Source of the DNA: Alcanivorax jadensis T9
Lineage (GTDB): Bacteria > Pseudomonadota > Gammaproteobacteria > Pseudomonadales > Alcanivoracaceae
DNA: 64,000 nt
Direction: 5' to 3'
NCBI RefSeq assembly: GCF_000756655.1
Contig: NZ_ARXU01000003.1
Coordinates: 372,001 to 436,000, forward strand
Under the pieces are notes generated by a model that had not been told where the DNA came from, did not search any database, and saw only the letters and a program-made list of their open reading frames with translations. Positions 61,664-64,000 of the stretch are shown piece by piece. Position 1 is the first letter of the stretch. Every line of letters begins with the position of its first letter. Made by a program: the position numbers and the translations under genes.

Positions 61664-62374
61664 GTGACAGAACAACAGGACAAGATTCTCGTCGTCGACG
61701 ATGACGCCCGTCTGCGCAGTCTGCTGCAGCGTTTTCTCGAAGAGGCCGGCTATGCCGTGAAGGCAGTGGGTGATGCGGAACAGATGGATCGAGCCCTGTC
61801 CCGGGAGCTCTATTCGCTGATGGTACTGGACCTGATGCTGCCCGGAGAGGATGGCTTGTCCATCTGCCGCCGGCTTCGTGAGTCAGAAAACCGTATGCCG
61901 ATCATCATGCTTACCGCCAAGGGCGATGACGCGGAGCGTATCGAGGGGCTGGATGCCGGTGCCGATGATTACCTGCCCAAGCCGTTCAACCCCCGCGAGC
62001 TGGATGCGCGTATCCGGGCGGTGCTGCGTCGTCATGTGCGTGAGCTGCCGGGTGCGCCCAGCAAGGAAGAAGGCGAGGTGAGCTTCGGTCCGTGGGAGCT
62101 GGATCTGGGCAACCGCACCCTGCTCCGTGACGGTGACCCGCAGAACCTGACCACCGGCGAATTCGCCGTGCTCAAGGCGCTGATACAGAATCCCCGTGAG
62201 CCGCTGACGCGCGACAAGCTGATGAGCCTGGCCCGGGGTCGCGAATGGTCGGCCATGGAACGTTCCATCGACGTGCAGGTGTCGCGCCTGCGCCGCCTGC
62301 TGGAAGACGATCCCTCCAAGCCCCGCTATATCCAGACCGTGTGGGGCGTGGGCTATGTGTTTGTGCCTGACTGA
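61664..62374 (+). CDS. ompR: OmpR-type response regulator
   Basis: 236 residues with a GTG start preceded by GGAGG. The receiver has Asp56 (LMVLDLMLPGEDGLSICRRLRE) and Lys near residue 106 (YLPKPFNPRELDARIRAV). The C-terminal winged helix has TGEFAVLKALIQNPREPLTRDKLMSLARG and DVQVSRLRRLLEDDPSKPRYIQTVWGVGYVFVPD. It pairs with the kinase 73 bp downstream. Porin and osmotic genes are the classical targets. Confidence 0.93.
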   Translation: MTEQQDKILVVDDDARLRSLLQRFLEEAGYAVKAVGDAEQMDRALSRELYSLMVLDLMLPGEDGLSICRRLRESENRMPIIMLTAKGDDAERIEGLDAGADDYLPKPFNPRELDARIRAVLRRHVRELPGAPSKEEGEVSFGPWELDLGNRTLLRDGDPQNLTTGEFAVLKALIQNPREPLTRDKLMSLARGREWSAMERSIDVQVSRLRRLLEDDPSKPRYIQTVWGVGYVFVPD

Positions 62375-62447
62375 GAGACGCATCACGCAGCATGCTCCAC
62401 GCCCCATGCGCGTGTTGCCTGATGCGTGCGGCGTGTAAGCTGCCTTG

Positions 62448-63764
62448 ATGAAACTCTACCCCCGCACTGCGTTTGTCCGCTCCGCCATCGTGGTCGGGCT
62501 GGTCATTGGTATCAGCCAGGCGCTGACCCTGTGGTTCTTCGCCCGCAATGCCTACCTGCCCGGTATTCGTGAATACGCTCGCCTGACGGTGCTGCAGGCG
62601 GAGCTGGCGTTTTCTTCTTCCGGTGAGGAAGACGCCCGCCTGGCCCAGCGACTGGCCGGCGCCACCGGTATTGAAGTGGCCACCCCGGACAACCTGCATC
62701 GGGGTACCGTGCTGTTATCCCAGCCGGTGGTCAGCCGGTTCCGGGAAGAGGTGCAGGAACGCCTGCGCGAACCGGTCACGGTAAGGCTGGAGGACAGTCG
62801 CCAGCCAGTGCTGTGGGTCAGTGCGCCTTCTTTTCAGAAGCAGTGGTTGCGGGTGCCGATGGAATTCTTCCGCGACTATGACCGCTACTTGCTGCTCGGC
62901 TGGGGGGTGACGGTGCCGCTGCTGGCCATTATCGGTGGCTTGCTGATTGCCCGGGGGCTTAACCTGCCGTTGCGGCGGTTGGCCCGGGTCGCCTTGAAAG
63001 TGGGGAGAGGTGAAGCGGTGCCGGTATTGAATACCAGTATCGGACCGGAGGAAATTCAGGCGGTGAATGCGGCCTTCAATCGCATGACCAGTGACCTGCA
63101 ACAGGCCCAGCGGGATCGGGCGCTGTTACTGGCGGGGGTATCCCATGACCTGCGTACGCCGCTGACCCGATTGCGTCTGTCGGCGGAATTCATGCAGGAC
63201 GAGGAACTGGCCCACGGCATTATCGAAGATATTGAGGACATGGATGCCATTCTTGATCAGTTCATTTCCTTTATCCGCGATGGCGCCGATGAGCAGCCCG
63301 ACCTGGAAAATCTCAACGAGCTGATACAGGAAGTGGCCGGCAAGTACCCCACTGAGCAGACCCGTTTTGAGCTACAGGATCTGCCGCGCCTGATGCTCAA
63401 GCGGCTAACGGTAAAACGGATGCTCGCCAACCTGATCGGCAATGCACTCAAGTACGGCGCGCCACCGGTGGAGGTGCGTACTGCTGTGATGGAAAACGTG
63501 GTGTGCCTGACCGTCCGTGATCATGGCAAGGGCGTTCGCGAAGAGGATATTCCCCTGTTGCTGCAGCCGTTCTCGCGGGGCGAGAAAGCCCGCACCCTCA
63601 GTGGCAGCGGCCTGGGGCTGGCCATCGTCAAGCGCATCGTCGATATGCACCACGGTGAGATTCGTCTGGCGAACCATGAACATGGTGGCCTGTTGGTAGA
63701 AGTCCGATTTCCGGTTACCGGCAAGTTTGTGCAGCCGGAATCACTGTCCGCCGGGGTACGTTAA
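62448..63764 (+). CDS. envZ: EnvZ-type sensor histidine kinase
   Basis: 438 residues. Two membrane helices at about residues 13-33 and 149-169 enclose a periplasmic sensor. A HAMP domain follows, then the phospho-acceptor His233 in [20 protein letters not shown]. The ATP-binding domain has [41 protein letters not shown] and [22 protein letters not shown]. It phosphorylates the OmpR-type regulator encoded just upstream. Good match in length and order to EnvZ. Confidence 0.93.
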   Translation: MKLYPRTAFVRSAIVVGLVIGISQALTLWFFARNAYLPGIREYARLTVLQAELAFSSSGEEDARLAQRLAGATGIEVATPDNLHRGTVLLSQPVVSRFREEVQERLREPVTVRLEDSRQPVLWVSAPSFQKQWLRVPMEFFRDYDRYLLLGWGVTVPLLAIIGGLLIARGLNLPLRRLARVALKVGRGEAVPVLNTSIGPEEIQAVNAAFNRMTSDLQQAQRDRALLLAGVSHDLRTPLTRLRLSAEFMQDEELAHGIIEDIEDMDAILDQFISFIRDGADEQPDLENLNELIQEVAGKYPTEQTRFELQDLPRLMLKRLTVKRMLANLIGNALKYGAPPVEVRTAVMENVVCLTVRDHGKGVREEDIPLLLQPFSRGEKARTLSGSGLGLAIVKRIVDMHHGEIRLANHEHGGLLVEVRFPVTGKFVQPESLSAGVR

Positions 63765-63975
63765 GGAACCTGCCAATAACAAAAAAGCCACATTTTCGGG
63801 TCGGGAATGTGCGCTGGCGCAAAGTCTGTTTTTGCCGAGCAGCGCATTCTATTGAACACGTCACCGAGCGTACTGCTAAAACAAAAAAACGACAGGAAAA
63901 ATGAAAGAGATACGCTGTCGGGAAACAATAATACTGCTCCGGAAATATTGCCAAATGGACTTGGGAGAGCCCGCC
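63765..63975. other. Intergenic region, no gene recognised
   Basis: AT-richer stretch after envZ with several A-tracts (AAAAAAGCC near 63781 and AAAACAAAAAAACG near 63879). No clear hairpin-plus-T terminator and no supportable ORF on either strand. Confidence 0.4.
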
Positions 63976-64000
63976 ATGATTTATCCCCCGCACCAGCATC
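63976..64000 (+). CDS. Possible gene start, truncated by the window end
   Basis: ATGATTTATCCCCCGCACCA follows GGGAGAG at 63963-63969 and reads MIYPPHQH into the window edge. Only eight codons are seen, so the product cannot be told. Confidence 0.35.

Overview
The window is a GC-rich, densely coded chromosomal segment from a gammaproteobacterium. The mix of genes (gcvPA/gcvPB, bioA, gshA, tex, rsd, pilH, ompR/envZ, nhaD, betT, Fur-controlled imelysins, DUF4331/HupE with an ECF sigma factor) and its intergenic palindromes suggest a marine Alcanivorax-like member of the Oceanospirillales/Pseudomonadales. That placement is inferred from gene content; no rRNA gene or phylogeny backs it.

Layout. 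1-3010: glycine decarboxylase subunits gcvPA-gcvPB, closed by a strong terminator. 3018-5940: a small AT-richer chromosomal integron, with an integron integrase on the minus strand, a candidate attI/attC and two gene cassettes each ending in a recognisable attC. Cassette 1 encodes a small membrane protein and cassette 2 a P-loop ATPase. 5941-8581: accessory region with an ankyrin lipoprotein, a duplicated fragment of its own 3' end, and small AT-rich ORFs. 8582-12440: an ATP-grasp enzyme next to a large protein with papain-like Cys/His/Asn motifs, and a membrane protein. 12738-14789: BetT-type transporter. 14939-19374: a translationally coupled minus-strand operon DUF3348 - MotA/ExbB-like DUF802 protein - MotB/OmpA-like protein - DUF2894, which looks like an uncharacterised ion-driven motor (ZorAB-like architecture). 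19590-22788: small proteins and NhaD. 22955-28202: a Fur-box-preceded operon imelysin - di-heme DUF1111 - imelysin - DUF1513. 28349-33750: secreted protein, a MITE-like element, MerR/DUF3703/CDF metal module, several small enzymes, an HDAC-like deacetylase and a CbiX-like chelatase. 33831-36568: LpxR-like protein and thiolase. 36859-42392: HupE, TPR protein, lipoprotein and DUF4331 protein opposite an ECF sigma/anti-sigma pair. 42424-48638: ABC-F ATPase, TIGR02444 protein, bioA, ParA-like ATPase, DUF4124-like protein and FKBP isomerase. 48905-55933: Rsd/AlgQ, LrgB/LrgA, DsbB, RMF-like protein, GshA, Tex. 56065-63764: PilH-like regulator, RND efflux permease and adaptor, and a divergent OmpR/EnvZ pair. 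A further gene may start at 63976.

Intergenic regions carry at least five families of palindromic repeats, some overlapping or supplying stop codons. No rRNA, tRNA or CRISPR array was recognised. The strongest candidates for undescribed biology are the DUF3348/DUF802/OmpA/DUF2894 motor operon, the ATP-grasp plus cysteine-peptidase-like pair, and the integron cassette ATPase.
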